Source: Candidatus Saccharimonadota bacterium (GTDB taxonomy: Bacteria > Patescibacteriota > Saccharimonadia > Saccharimonadales > Saccharimonadaceae). Taken from it: 64,000 bases of DNA. Under the pieces are notes generated by a model, which saw only the letters and a program-made list of their open reading frames with translations, had not been told where the DNA came from and searched no databases. The translations under genes and the position numbers were made by a program. The stretch lies in the NCBI GenBank assembly GCA_026395405.1, contig JAPLYU010000003.1:62001-126000 (forward strand), read 5' to 3'. This document shows positions 52,221 through 61,107 of the stretch, in pieces; the stretch's first letter is position 1, and every line of letters starts with the position of its first letter.

Positions 52221-52305
52221 GAGAGAGAGGGATTTGAACCCTCGATGCCCTTGCGAACATACTGCCTTTCCAAGGCAGCGCACTAGACCACTATGCGACC
52301 TCTCC
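52216..52305 (-). tRNA. tRNA-Ser (anticodon GGA)
   Basis: Acceptor GGAGAGG pairs with TCTCTCC, discriminator G, encoded CCA. Anticodon arm CTGCC-TTGGAAA-GGCAG has anticodon GGA, reading UCC/UCU. T-arm GAGGG-TTCAAAT-CCCTC. The long variable arm (about GTATGTTCGCAAGGGCAT) is typical of class II serine tRNA. Minus strand, 90 nt with CCA. Confidence 0.95.
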
Positions 52306-52386
52306 TTGCACAATAATTATAACAGTTGTTATTTTAACCTTATAATCTTGTTGCAGTATACGTAAAATACTAGCATAATATATATA

Positions 52387-53178
52387 ATGGCCATCACCAC
52401 AAAAAAAACACCGGTCATAAAACTGCGAGATCTCAAAAAGAGATTTGGAATTGGTGATGCCGAAACTTATGCCCTGGACGGTGTTGATCTGACGATTAAA
52501 AACGGTGAGTTTGTTGCCATTATGGGTCCCAGTGGATGTGGCAAAACTACCCTGCTGAATATTATTGGTCTGCTTGACCGGTCATATTTTGGACAATATG
52601 AACTGGACGAAAAGCCCGTCGACTCCATTTCCAGACGAAAACAAGCATTTTTGCGCAGCAAGCAAATCGGCTATATTTTTCAAAATTTTAATTTAGTCCC
52701 TAGGCTTAATATTATTGAAAACGTCGCCCTCCCGTTGACATATAGCGGTGTCCCCCGAATAAAAAGTCTGATAATTGCCAGCGACATATTGAAAATCTTT
52801 CATCTGAACGAGCGTGAATATTATATGCCCCACCAATTGTCCGGTGGGCAGATTCAAAGGGTTGCAATTGCCAGGGCCCTTGTAAACAAACCGACAATTA
52901 TTTTAGCCGACGAACCGACTGGTAATTTAGACTCGCGTTCCAGCCATATTATTATGGAGGAGTTGGCGCAGCTACATAAGGATGGCAACACAATTATCAT
53001 GGTGACGCATAACGCGAATTTGACTACTTATGCCACACGTGTAATTACGATGCTAGACGGAAAAATTGATACTGATTCACACGACCTGGCAAAACCAGAA
53101 AAAACAAAATTAAAGCGTCCGAAGGTTAAAAAGACTAAAAAGAAATTGGCAGTCAAGCTAAAGAGGAAAAAAAGATGA
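52387..53178 (+). CDS. ABC transporter ATP-binding protein, MacB/LolD type, with basic tail
   Basis: 263 aa. Walker A GPSGCGKTT, Q-loop IFQNFNLVPRL, signature LSGGQIQR, Walker B ILADEPTGNLD, and switch His MVTHNANL. After residue 235 comes a Lys-rich tail (KLKRPKVKKTKKKLAVKLK) not seen in typical LolD/MacB ATPases. The next gene is the FtsX-type permease, overlapping by 4 nt. The pair likely exports peptides or acts in mechanotransmission. Confidence 0.92.
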   Translation: MAITTKKTPVIKLRDLKKRFGIGDAETYALDGVDLTIKNGEFVAIMGPSGCGKTTLLNIIGLLDRSYFGQYELDEKPVDSISRRKQAFLRSKQIGYIFQNFNLVPRLNIIENVALPLTYSGVPRIKSLIIASDILKIFHLNEREYYMPHQLSGGQIQRVAIARALVNKPTIILADEPTGNLDSRSSHIIMEELAQLHKDGNTIIMVTHNANLTTYATRVITMLDGKIDTDSHDLAKPEKTKLKRPKVKKTKKKLAVKLKRKKR

Positions 53179-54407
53179 CGCGCTTTTTAATCATAAACCA
53201 CATTCATAACGCTCAACAGTCACTGGAAAGCAGCCGCGTACGAAGTGCCCTGACGATGTTAGGTGTAACGATTGGTGTTGCTAGTGTCACAGCGATTTTG
53301 GCGCTTGGAGGTGGTGCTGGTCGAGTTATTAACGACCAAATAAATATGTTGGGTGGAAATATCGCTGTTATTCGTCCTGGTGCAACCGTTAACCCAATCA
53401 GCAATATTACTCAACCCCAAAACACTCAGGGCTACGCCACTAGCAGCCTGTCCAAGTCTGACCTCGAAAAACTGAAAAAAATCAAACATATCGATTCGGT
53501 CTCTCCCCTAATGACATTAGGCGGGACAATAAAAGCCGATTCACCAGCTCCTGCAAATACAAAAATACTAGCGACAACGCCTGAACTTGCTGGCATATCT
53601 AATCTGAAGATGCGAGAAGGTCAATTTTTGGGATCAGATATAAATGAAAATAGCGCCGTTGTCGGGCAGCAGCTTTCCGTTAATATTTTTGGTACCGAAT
53701 CATCAATCGGAAGTAAAATGTCTATACACGGACAACCATTCGTTGTAGTCGGGGTATTAAAACCATTAAATAAGCCGATAAACTATAATTCTGTAGATTA
53801 TGATAATGCCGTAATTATTAATTATTCCATGGGTGAAAAGTTGAATAAAAACAATTCACAAATTCAACAAATCGATATCAAGGCTGACTCAATTAATAAC
53901 TTGAATCAGGTTGTTAAAGATATTAATAAAGTCCTTTTGAAAAATCACGATGGTGAAAAGGATTTTTCAATTCTGGTTGGTGACCAAATTTCCCAACCGA
54001 CAAGTCAGCTGTTTTATTCGATTGCCGGTGTCACAGCTGCTATTGCAGCAATTTCGCTTTTTGTCGGTGGGATTGGAATAATGAACATTATGTTGGTAAC
54101 TGTGGCAGAACGAACCCGTGAAATTGGCATCAGAAAAGCACTAGGGGCCAGTAACACCGACATTATGTATCAATTCTTGATTGAATCGTTGGCAATTAGT
54201 ATTTTAGGAGGAATCGTAGGCTATGTTGTTGGGTATGCGATTGCGTTTATCATCAGTGAATTTTTGGTTTTCAGCCCGGCAATCAACTGGCAAGTTGCTG
54301 TCACGGCAATGGGAATATCAATAGTCATGGGCACAGTATTTGGGTTATATCCAGCAATCAGGGCCGCTCGAAGTGACCCGATTGAATCATTAAATCGTCA
54401 TAACTAG
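53175..54407 (+). CDS. ABC transporter permease, MacB/FtsX type
   Basis: 410 aa: helix near residue 20-40, a MacB-type periplasmic-like domain (residues 45-285), then three helices with FVGGIGIMNIMLVTVAERTREIGIRKALGAS, the classic MacB motif, and the ending GLYPAIRAARSDPIESL. Probably exports a toxin, peptide or antibiotic with the ATPase before it. Substrate unknown. Confidence 0.92.
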   Translation: MTRFLIINHIHNAQQSLESSRVRSALTMLGVTIGVASVTAILALGGGAGRVINDQINMLGGNIAVIRPGATVNPISNITQPQNTQGYATSSLSKSDLEKLKKIKHIDSVSPLMTLGGTIKADSPAPANTKILATTPELAGISNLKMREGQFLGSDINENSAVVGQQLSVNIFGTESSIGSKMSIHGQPFVVVGVLKPLNKPINYNSVDYDNAVIINYSMGEKLNKNNSQIQQIDIKADSINNLNQVVKDINKVLLKNHDGEKDFSILVGDQISQPTSQLFYSIAGVTAAIAAISLFVGGIGIMNIMLVTVAERTREIGIRKALGASNTDIMYQFLIESLAISILGGIVGYVVGYAIAFIISEFLVFSPAINWQVAVTAMGISIVMGTVFGLYPAIRAARSDPIESLNRHN

Positions 54408-55450
54408 TTTTCGGCTAATTCTGTTTTCAACTTTTCAATAAGCTGGACCGGCATTGGGTTAACATTATTTAAAATCGCGACGTAAATACTGACAAAATCT
54501 GCCAAAATGCATCCCCAAAGCATCTGTTCGATTGGCGTATTGCCTGCCAGATTTACTACTGTTGATTTTGGACGCATACCACTAAGCAAACGGTCGGAAA
54601 TTTCAAATCGCTCTAATATCCTATCGTTTTCAATGCTGCCGATAATATCAAAAATAGCAAAGGGTTTTTCGACCGGATGCGATGTCCAGCCAATAAATTC
54701 GTTATGATTAAATTCCGGATATTCATTCCAAAAAGCCAGGTTTTTGGCATTTTCGTTCCAACTGATTTTCCATTTATACGCGACAGGTGCTGTTAGTGGC
54801 CCACCGTAAAATACCGCCGTCTTGCCTACGGCTTTCAATGCCAGCTGTTTGGCATAATTATCATTTGTCGGAATGTCAGTCCCCCACTTGGCAGATTCTG
54901 CCATTAACCAATCACTTGTATCAGCTATCTCGGAAAATTTATCATTTTCAACCAATTTAAAATTAACCAGTAGTGCAATTAGGGCGCGCAGATTGTATAT
55001 AACGGCCATACGCGGTTGAAAGTTGGTCGGCAATACTGCATAGGTAATCTGACTTTGTTTTGCTGTTTCCATCAACTTACCGCCCGATGTGATGATAGCA
55101 AGTTGCGCTCCACTAGTCTGAGCGTGCTTGAGACAATTGACGGTTTCTTCGGTATCCCCAGAATAGCTACTGGCAATCACTAGTGTATTTGAGCCAACAT
55201 ATTTCGCCACATTATAGCCACGGATAATTTCAAAAGGAATATTAATTTCATATTTTAACCAAACTTTGGTAATCAATGCAGCCAAAGCCGATCCGCCCAT
55301 CCCCGCAACAACTATGTTATGAATAGGACGGCCGTCGTGTTCGACATTTTGCAAATTAACCTGATAAGCCGCCTGTTGATACTGTGTACTTGCTATTTCC
55401 AAAGCGCCATTCGGGTCACGTTGTTTTATTATGTTAGTGTCATCAAGCAT
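54404..55450 (-). CDS. Bifunctional phosphoglucose/phosphomannose isomerase
   Basis: 348 aa. SIS-domain motifs: VVAGMGGSALAALI, IASSYSGDTEETVNC, AIITSGGKLMETA and a C-terminal region including EYPEFNHNEFIGW, typical of archaeal-type PGI/PMI. It interconverts glucose-6-phosphate or mannose-6-phosphate with fructose-6-phosphate. AGAGGA precedes the ATG. Its stop overlaps that of the ABC permease (convergent). Confidence 0.9.
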   Translation of the reverse strand: MLDDTNIIKQRDPNGALEIASTQYQQAAYQVNLQNVEHDGRPIHNIVVAGMGGSALAALITKVWLKYEINIPFEIIRGYNVAKYVGSNTLVIASSYSGDTEETVNCLKHAQTSGAQLAIITSGGKLMETAKQSQITYAVLPTNFQPRMAVIYNLRALIALLVNFKLVENDKFSEIADTSDWLMAESAKWGTDIPTNDNYAKQLALKAVGKTAVFYGGPLTAPVAYKWKISWNENAKNLAFWNEYPEFNHNEFIGWTSHPVEKPFAIFDIIGSIENDRILERFEISDRLLSGMRPKSTVVNLAGNTPIEQMLWGCILADFVSIYVAILNNVNPMPVQLIEKLKTELAEN

Positions 55451-55534
55451 GGATTCCTCTTTCTTGCGGTAATATATGTATCTATGATACAGTATTTATA
55501 GAATAAGTATAAGCATTAAAATCAGGGGTGGGAA

Positions 55535-56035
55535 ATGGACGAAACACAACCGCAGACAACTAAACCAATCAGTGACGACCAAGAGCTGGCCAAAGTTTTA
55601 GCTGGCGTTACGCAAGAATCTAACAATATGGACTACGAAGATACCCCAGCAACAACTACCTCTCAAGTAGCCGCTGCTCCTGTCGCTCCCCCAGTAACCC
55701 CGCCCGAACCAATTACTCCAGCAGCTCCAGCTACAACATTCGACACTGATGACAGTGTTCAACCGGTTATCGCACCTGCTACCGGTGAATTTGACGAGAT
55801 TAAAAAGGATGCTTTGTCAGAACTACGACCGCTAGTCGACAAGCTTGACTTGGCACCAGATGAAAAATTTGACACTTACCTACTGTTAATCCGTAGCACC
55901 GATGATAAAACCTTGGTTGCCCCGGCCCATGAAGCAGCTAAAAGTATACCCGATGAGACTAAGCGCGCCCAGGCACTACTGGACATCATCAAAGAAATCG
56001 ATTATCTTTCTTCGCCGGATCAACCATCAATTTAG
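55535..56035 (+). CDS. Acidic protein with disordered N-terminus and helical C-terminal domain (unknown)
   Basis: 166 aa. The first 90 residues are Pro/Thr/Ala-rich. The last 75 (EIKKDALSELRPLVDKLDL, EKFDTYLLLIRS, KRAQALLDIIKEIDYL) form a plausible three-helix domain. Not recognised as a named family. A GGTGGGAA stretch precedes the ATG. Confidence 0.6.
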   Translation: MDETQPQTTKPISDDQELAKVLAGVTQESNNMDYEDTPATTTSQVAAAPVAPPVTPPEPITPAAPATTFDTDDSVQPVIAPATGEFDEIKKDALSELRPLVDKLDLAPDEKFDTYLLLIRSTDDKTLVAPAHEAAKSIPDETKRAQALLDIIKEIDYLSSPDQPSI

Positions 56036-56103
56036 TATAATTAAATTTGATATATCTTGTCTGATTTCTATTTTTATTGAATTGCCATTACAATGGGGTT
56101 AGA

Positions 56104-57138
56104 ATGAGTGTTCGATTTGCCACGCCATCAGAGGTTGAAAATTGGGATGATTTAATCCTTTCAAACCCAGATTATGGAAATATTTTCGCAAGCCTAGAGT
56201 TCGCCCAGCAAAAAGAAACCGGCGGATACAAGGCGCACTTCGTAATGGTTGATGAGCTAGCTGTTACGGTTCTTGAAAAAAACGCCCCTAGTTTGGGAAA
56301 ATTGTGGTATTTGCCAAAAGGGCCCGAAGTCACTTCGTTTAAACAACTGTGGCCAGTTTTGACAGAACTTGGGCCGTTTGCTAAACAAAACGGTGTTTTT
56401 GCAATTCGTATCGAACCCGAGCTTGATAGAAGTGAACAGCCGACGCTTACGCGACACGGTCTGGAAAAAGCAAAGCCAATCATCCCTAACCCATCTACGA
56501 TTACTCTAGATATCAGTGATGATTTAGACAACGTGCTGATGAAATTACCACAAAAAGGCCGTCATGCAATCAGACGCGCAGAGCGTGACGGGGTTATCGT
56601 TAAGGCTGTCGATACTTCTGAAAAAAACTGTCAAATTATGTATGAGATGCTAATTGAAACCGCCAAGGGTAAATTCGGAATTCGAGGTTACGATTATTTT
56701 CAAGCTTTTTGGCGACGATTCGAATCGGCTGGATACGGCCAACTATTTTTCGCATATTTCGAAAATGAAATTGTCGCCGGTGCCTATGCCATGGTTTTTG
56801 GCACAAAAAGCACTTACAAAGACGGCGCCAGTACCCATACTCGTTCAGTTTATGGCGCCAGTCATCTGTTGCAATGGCGAGTTATTCAATGGGCCAAATC
56901 AAAAGGCGCTGAAGTCCATGACTTTTGTGGATCTCCGCCAAGCGATGAAATTGATAATAAAAATCACCAACACTACGGCATAGGACTTTTCAAAACTGCC
57001 TTTAACCGAACTGTCACGGATTATGTCGGCTGTTACGATTTAGTTATTAATCCCCAAAAATATAAAATATGGACAAAATTTGGCGAAAAAGTCGCCCACC
57101 GTATACATTATTACAAACACCACGACTCTTATTATTAG
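56104..57138 (+). CDS. FemX/FemAB-family peptidoglycan bridge aminoacyltransferase
   Basis: About 344 aa from ATG 56104. Two GNAT-like halves typical of Fem ligases: WYLPKGPEV and IRIEPELDRS in the first, KGRHAIRRAERDGV and GAYAMVFGTKSTYKDGAST in the second, ending HQHYGIGLFKTAFN. Fem proteins add amino acids from aminoacyl-tRNA to the peptidoglycan stem peptide. It is next to a convergent MurE-like ligase, which supports a cell-wall role. TACAAT lies 9 nt before the chosen ATG. Confidence 0.88.
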   Translation: MSVRFATPSEVENWDDLILSNPDYGNIFASLEFAQQKETGGYKAHFVMVDELAVTVLEKNAPSLGKLWYLPKGPEVTSFKQLWPVLTELGPFAKQNGVFAIRIEPELDRSEQPTLTRHGLEKAKPIIPNPSTITLDISDDLDNVLMKLPQKGRHAIRRAERDGVIVKAVDTSEKNCQIMYEMLIETAKGKFGIRGYDYFQAFWRRFESAGYGQLFFAYFENEIVAGAYAMVFGTKSTYKDGASTHTRSVYGASHLLQWRVIQWAKSKGAEVHDFCGSPPSDEIDNKNHQHYGIGLFKTAFNRTVTDYVGCYDLVINPQKYKIWTKFGEKVAHRIHYYKHHDSYY

Positions 57139-58440
57139 TTATTTATTCAAAGATTGTAGTAATTTTTTCGTAATTTCAATCTCGTTCCATGGATGCTCAC
57201 CGTCGGCGCGTTCAATGGTTTTTTCGTGTCCTTTGCCCAAAAGCACTACTACGTCGTCTGGCGAAGTCGCACGTCCCAATGCGAATTTGATGGCAGATTC
57301 TCGATCAAGAATCTTGAATAAACTTTGGTCAAGCACCTTACCGGACTTTATCGCTCCGTCGGCAATTTCATTTAGAATCTGGTTTCCGTCGATGTCACGG
57401 TCGTCTTCTTCGGTTAAAATAATTTCGTCGCTGTATTTTCCGGCAATTTCGCCTTGAACCGGTCGCTTTGATTCATCACGCCTTCCTGCCGAGCCAAAAA
57501 CAGAAATAAGTTTACCCTTTACGGTTGGTCGGACACTGTTAAATAATTGTTCGAACGCGTCCGGCGTCGATGCAAAATCGACGATTACTTTGAACGGCTG
57601 GCCCTCATCGACTACCGTCATCCGCCCTTCGACGTCTTTTAATGCCTCGATGCCGTCCTCGATTTGGTCTTTAGTCAGTCCAATTTCGCGACCAACCGCA
57701 ACTGCGGCCAATGCATTACTGACATTAAACTCGCCAGGAATATTAACATGAATATTATACGTTTCACTTTCGACATCAACTTGGAATGTCGAGTGGTCAC
57801 TTCCATAAAACACATTTTTTGCTTGAAGTTGCCCGTTATTAATCCCATACGTGACGGAACGAGAAATACTATCAACAAACCTACCGGCGTTAGGGTCGTC
57901 GGCATTAACAACGCCGAATTTACGGCCGTGTTTGTTAGCTAATTTAAACAATCGGACCTTTGCGTTTAAATAGTTATCGAATGTTCCGTGATAATCCAAA
58001 TGGTCACCTGTAACGTTAGTCATGACGGCTATTTCATATGGCACGCCCCAAATACGGTGCTGTGCCAAAGCATGACTGGAAGTTTCTAATACTACCCACT
58101 GAACGCCGGCATTTTTAAATTCGTTTAATCTTTTTTGCAATAATCCTGACTGCGCTGTCGTAATGTGTTCGATTTGAGGATAAATTTCATCACCTATGCC
58201 GTACGCAACAGTACTAAGCATCGCGACTTGTTTGCCAGCATTGTGCAACATTTTTTCTATCATGAATGTCGTCGTGGTTTTGCCGTTAGTACCAGTTACA
58301 CCGATAATATGCATTTTGCGCGATGGAAAGCCGTATTTTACATTGGCGATGACCGCCTCGGCAAGATGCCCGAACGGCTCGATCTGTCGAAAAAGACCGG
58401 TTGGAATAATTTTTTTTACTATGCTTCGCAGTCCTGCCAT
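57139..58440 (-). CDS. MurE-like Mur ligase lacking the N-terminal domain
   Basis: 433 aa. Central ATPase: GVTGTNGKTTTTFMIEKML near residue 47, ETSSHALAQHRIWG, NVTGDHLDYHGT with the carbamylated-Lys region (YLNAKVRLF). C-terminal domain: VIVDFASTPDAFEQL and GSAGRRDESKR. The UDP-binding N-terminal domain of MurE is almost absent. The residue-selecting motif (DNPR for meso-DAP, DDPN for Lys) reads EEDDRDID, so the amino acid added is unclear. TATAAT (58447-58452) lies 6 nt before the ATG. Confidence 0.83.
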   Translation of the reverse strand: MAGLRSIVKKIIPTGLFRQIEPFGHLAEAVIANVKYGFPSRKMHIIGVTGTNGKTTTTFMIEKMLHNAGKQVAMLSTVAYGIGDEIYPQIEHITTAQSGLLQKRLNEFKNAGVQWVVLETSSHALAQHRIWGVPYEIAVMTNVTGDHLDYHGTFDNYLNAKVRLFKLANKHGRKFGVVNADDPNAGRFVDSISRSVTYGINNGQLQAKNVFYGSDHSTFQVDVESETYNIHVNIPGEFNVSNALAAVAVGREIGLTKDQIEDGIEALKDVEGRMTVVDEGQPFKVIVDFASTPDAFEQLFNSVRPTVKGKLISVFGSAGRRDESKRPVQGEIAGKYSDEIILTEEDDRDIDGNQILNEIADGAIKSGKVLDQSLFKILDRESAIKFALGRATSPDDVVVLLGKGHEKTIERADGEHPWNEIEITKKLLQSLNK

Positions 58441-58485
58441 ACAGCAATTATACCTTATATACAGACGTAAACTAGCCTAGGCTGG

Positions 58486-59277
58486 CTATACTTTTAAATC
58501 CCTTTTATTGAAGGCTAAGTATGTCGTTATAATTAGTACAATTGTCAAGATGACTGACAGTGATACATAAAATACATCGAGGTGTCCGTCGTGGATAATC
58601 ACACTGGCATCAAAATACTTGAATGGGGTTAAATATTTCATAAATTCAAGGTTCTTATTTAAATCAATCACTACCCACATTACATAAGTGCCCAGCAAAA
58701 TAGCTGTAGCAATGGACGCTGAAACTTTGGAATTTTTTAGTATACCGGCAAAAACCGCTCCTATAGATAGGAATAGCAACTGCATAAACAATAATGCCGA
58801 ACAAAGCACTATAACCATACCATTATTCGAAAAATCTTTCGCAAATGCCGCAACTGTAAGAATTGATGTTACTAGCGTAACCAAATTAAGGACGACTACA
58901 TTTGTTACCGCAGCCAATAGTTTTTGCGTTACGACAAGGTTTCTGGAAACAGGTTTTGGAAACAAAAATTCGCTTGTCCTGTCACGCTCTTCCTTTGATA
59001 TTATCTCGGCACCCAGCATAGTGGCATGAATGGTTGCTGTAAGAATAATGTATAAAAACAGAATTCCGAAAGCGCCAATCATTGTGCTTAGATTAAATCC
59101 GGAAATACCAAAAATTACCTGCAGCGACTTTGGAAAAACTTTTAACAAACCGTTGGCGTCATTTGCGGAAAGTGCTTGGAATTTATACATGCCAGATATG
59201 ATCAAAAACACCATCCATATCATCCAAACAATCAGGACTTTGTAGTGCGCTCTTAGTTCGCGTCGATAGATATTCAT
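58486..59277 (-). CDS. ABC-2 type transporter permease
   Basis: 263 aa, six helices. VFPKSLQVIFGISGFNLS and a helix pair similar to the neighbouring 59287 permease suggest a heterodimeric membrane unit. ISKEERDRTSEFLFPKPVSRN is a common motif in ABC-2 permeases of this type. Downstream of the ATPase gene at 60106 in one operon. Confidence 0.85.
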   Translation of the reverse strand: MNIYRRELRAHYKVLIVWMIWMVFLIISGMYKFQALSANDANGLLKVFPKSLQVIFGISGFNLSTMIGAFGILFLYIILTATIHATMLGAEIISKEERDRTSEFLFPKPVSRNLVVTQKLLAAVTNVVVLNLVTLVTSILTVAAFAKDFSNNGMVIVLCSALLFMQLLFLSIGAVFAGILKNSKVSASIATAILLGTYVMWVVIDLNKNLEFMKYLTPFKYFDASVIIHDGHLDVFYVSLSVILTIVLIITTYLAFNKRDLKV

Positions 59278-59286
59278 GACATTCCC

Positions 59287-60096
59287 TCAGGCAGCCGCCT
59301 GAATATCCTTACTGAGGTAAATAATATATGTCGCTATCAGACATACAACGATTACTGCCGCCTCGACCAACAAGTATTCATACTCGAAACTTTTGTGAGC
59401 GATTATATACATGACATCAAAATATTTAAATGGTGTTATGTAGCGCATAGCACCTACGCCAATAACGCTATCTAATAGCCCGAATATAAAGAAGCCGAAA
59501 ACCAAGGGCAACGAGTAAGCGATGACTGTTTTAACTTTTGGTACCAAAACCGAAATCAGATAACCCAAAACCAAGAAAAACAGCTGAACAAAAAACATAG
59601 AGCTACAAACTAGGAAAAATATCTTGGCATCAAATGAAGTTTTCGAGAATATGAGGGCCGAAAAATATGACGACAATGAAAAAACAATATTCGTAAGTAT
59701 AATCAGGGTTAATGCAGCCAGAAGTTTTGATGTTAAAACTTTAAATCTGGATACTGGTTTTGATAGTAAAAAATCGGCGGTTTTGCCCGACACTTCTTTG
59801 GAATTGATACCTATTCCTAGGTTTGAAGCCTGTACTGCACCAACCATCCAAAAATAGGTCAGCAAATAGCCAAAAAAACCAAAAATAGAGAAAAATGATT
59901 TTAATTGAATCCCCAAAGCAGCGCGTACTACCGGAGGCATACCTTCCAAAATTTTTGTAGTCGCAGCAACATCTTGGGTAAACGAGTTAAATAAAGACAA
60001 ATACCCGAATACGCCCAGCGCAAAAACCAGCATCCAAATTATTGTTGAACGCCGATAGAATTTAAGTTCTTGTTTATATATATTCGCTATCCTCAT
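59287..60096 (-). CDS. ABC-2 type transporter permease (partner)
   Basis: 269 aa, six helices. GINSKEVSGKTADFLLSKPVSRFK parallels the neighbouring permease, and the overall topology is the same. Probably forms the transmembrane channel with the 58486 product. Substrate unknown; related systems export antibiotics or bacteriocins. Confidence 0.85.
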   Translation of the reverse strand: MRIANIYKQELKFYRRSTIIWMLVFALGVFGYLSLFNSFTQDVAATTKILEGMPPVVRAALGIQLKSFFSIFGFFGYLLTYFWMVGAVQASNLGIGINSKEVSGKTADFLLSKPVSRFKVLTSKLLAALTLIILTNIVFSLSSYFSALIFSKTSFDAKIFFLVCSSMFFVQLFFLVLGYLISVLVPKVKTVIAYSLPLVFGFFIFGLLDSVIGVGAMRYITPFKYFDVMYIIAHKSFEYEYLLVEAAVIVVCLIATYIIYLSKDIQAAA

Positions 60097-60105
60097 ATCA
60101 AGTTC

Positions 60106-60993
60106 CTATACATAATAATGCATGAAAATTTCTTCTAAATCCGGTTCCTCGACCAACATATTTGTCAGATTCAGGCTGGCAATTATCTTTGTAATTTCAT
60201 TTATATGGCCACGGAAAAGAAAGCTTACAGAGTTATCGGTGATGACTAGGTCGCTGATGCCTTTTATACCGGTAAATCGGCTTTTATCCACCCTAACTGC
60301 GGTTTCCAGCATGAATCGTTTGTGGGTATTCTCAGCCAAACTGCGAATTGAGTCGACTTTTATTATCTTGCCGTCTTTGATTATTGCGACCCGGTCACAC
60401 AGTTTTTGAACTTCGTTTAAGATGTGGGACGAAAACAAAATCGTGACACCTTTTTTATTTTCTTCGCGTAGCAAATCGAAAAACTTTTGTTGCATTAATG
60501 GATCCAAGCCGCCGGTCGGTTCGTCCAAAATAATTAGTTTTGGCTCGTGCAATAAACCCTGAATAATACCGACTTTCTTTTTATTGCCGTATGACAAATC
60601 GTCAATTTTACGCTTCAAGTCCAAGTCTAAATATTTGGCCAGCTCCTTGATTCGTTTTTCGATTAATTTTGAATCCTTTTTATAAAAACTGCCCGAATAT
60701 CGCAGCAGGTCTATGGCTTTCATATTGTCATAATAGAAAACTTCTGATGGCAAGTAGCCGATTTCTTCTTTGATTTCCGGTCCAAATTTAGTAATATCTT
60801 TACCAAAGATAGTTGCGCTGCCGGCTGTTGGATGGATTAGTCCTAATAATGTTCGAATTGTAGTCGATTTGCCTGCCCCATTCGGACCGATAAAACCGAA
60901 TATTTCACCTTGTTGGATATCTAAATCCAAATCTTTGATACCAAGTGTATCCCCATAATATTTCGTCAGTTTTTTAGTTTCAATAATGTTCAC
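60106..60993 (-). CDS. ABC transporter ATP-binding protein (BcrA type)
   Basis: About 295 aa from GTG 60993, which lies 6 nt after GGGG; an in-frame start at 61026 would add 11 residues. Walker A GPNGAGKST, Q-loop YLPSEVFYYDNMK, signature LSYGNKKKVG, Walker B LIILDEPTGGLDP, and switch FSSHILNEVQ. The last 70 residues form a BcrA/NatA-like accessory domain. First gene of the three-gene exporter. Confidence 0.9.
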   Translation of the reverse strand: MNIIETKKLTKYYGDTLGIKDLDLDIQQGEIFGFIGPNGAGKSTTIRTLLGLIHPTAGSATIFGKDITKFGPEIKEEIGYLPSEVFYYDNMKAIDLLRYSGSFYKKDSKLIEKRIKELAKYLDLDLKRKIDDLSYGNKKKVGIIQGLLHEPKLIILDEPTGGLDPLMQQKFFDLLREENKKGVTILFSSHILNEVQKLCDRVAIIKDGKIIKVDSIRSLAENTHKRFMLETAVRVDKSRFTGIKGISDLVITDNSVSFLFRGHINEITKIIASLNLTNMLVEEPDLEEIFMHYYV

Positions 60994-61107
60994 AGCAGTC
61001 CCCAAAGTTAAACCTATACATAACAATGATAGTCCTACGTACCGGTATTTTCAATCTGGGATTGTGCTATTATAATGCTAATAGTTATTAGGGGGTGCAT
61101 TGTTAAA

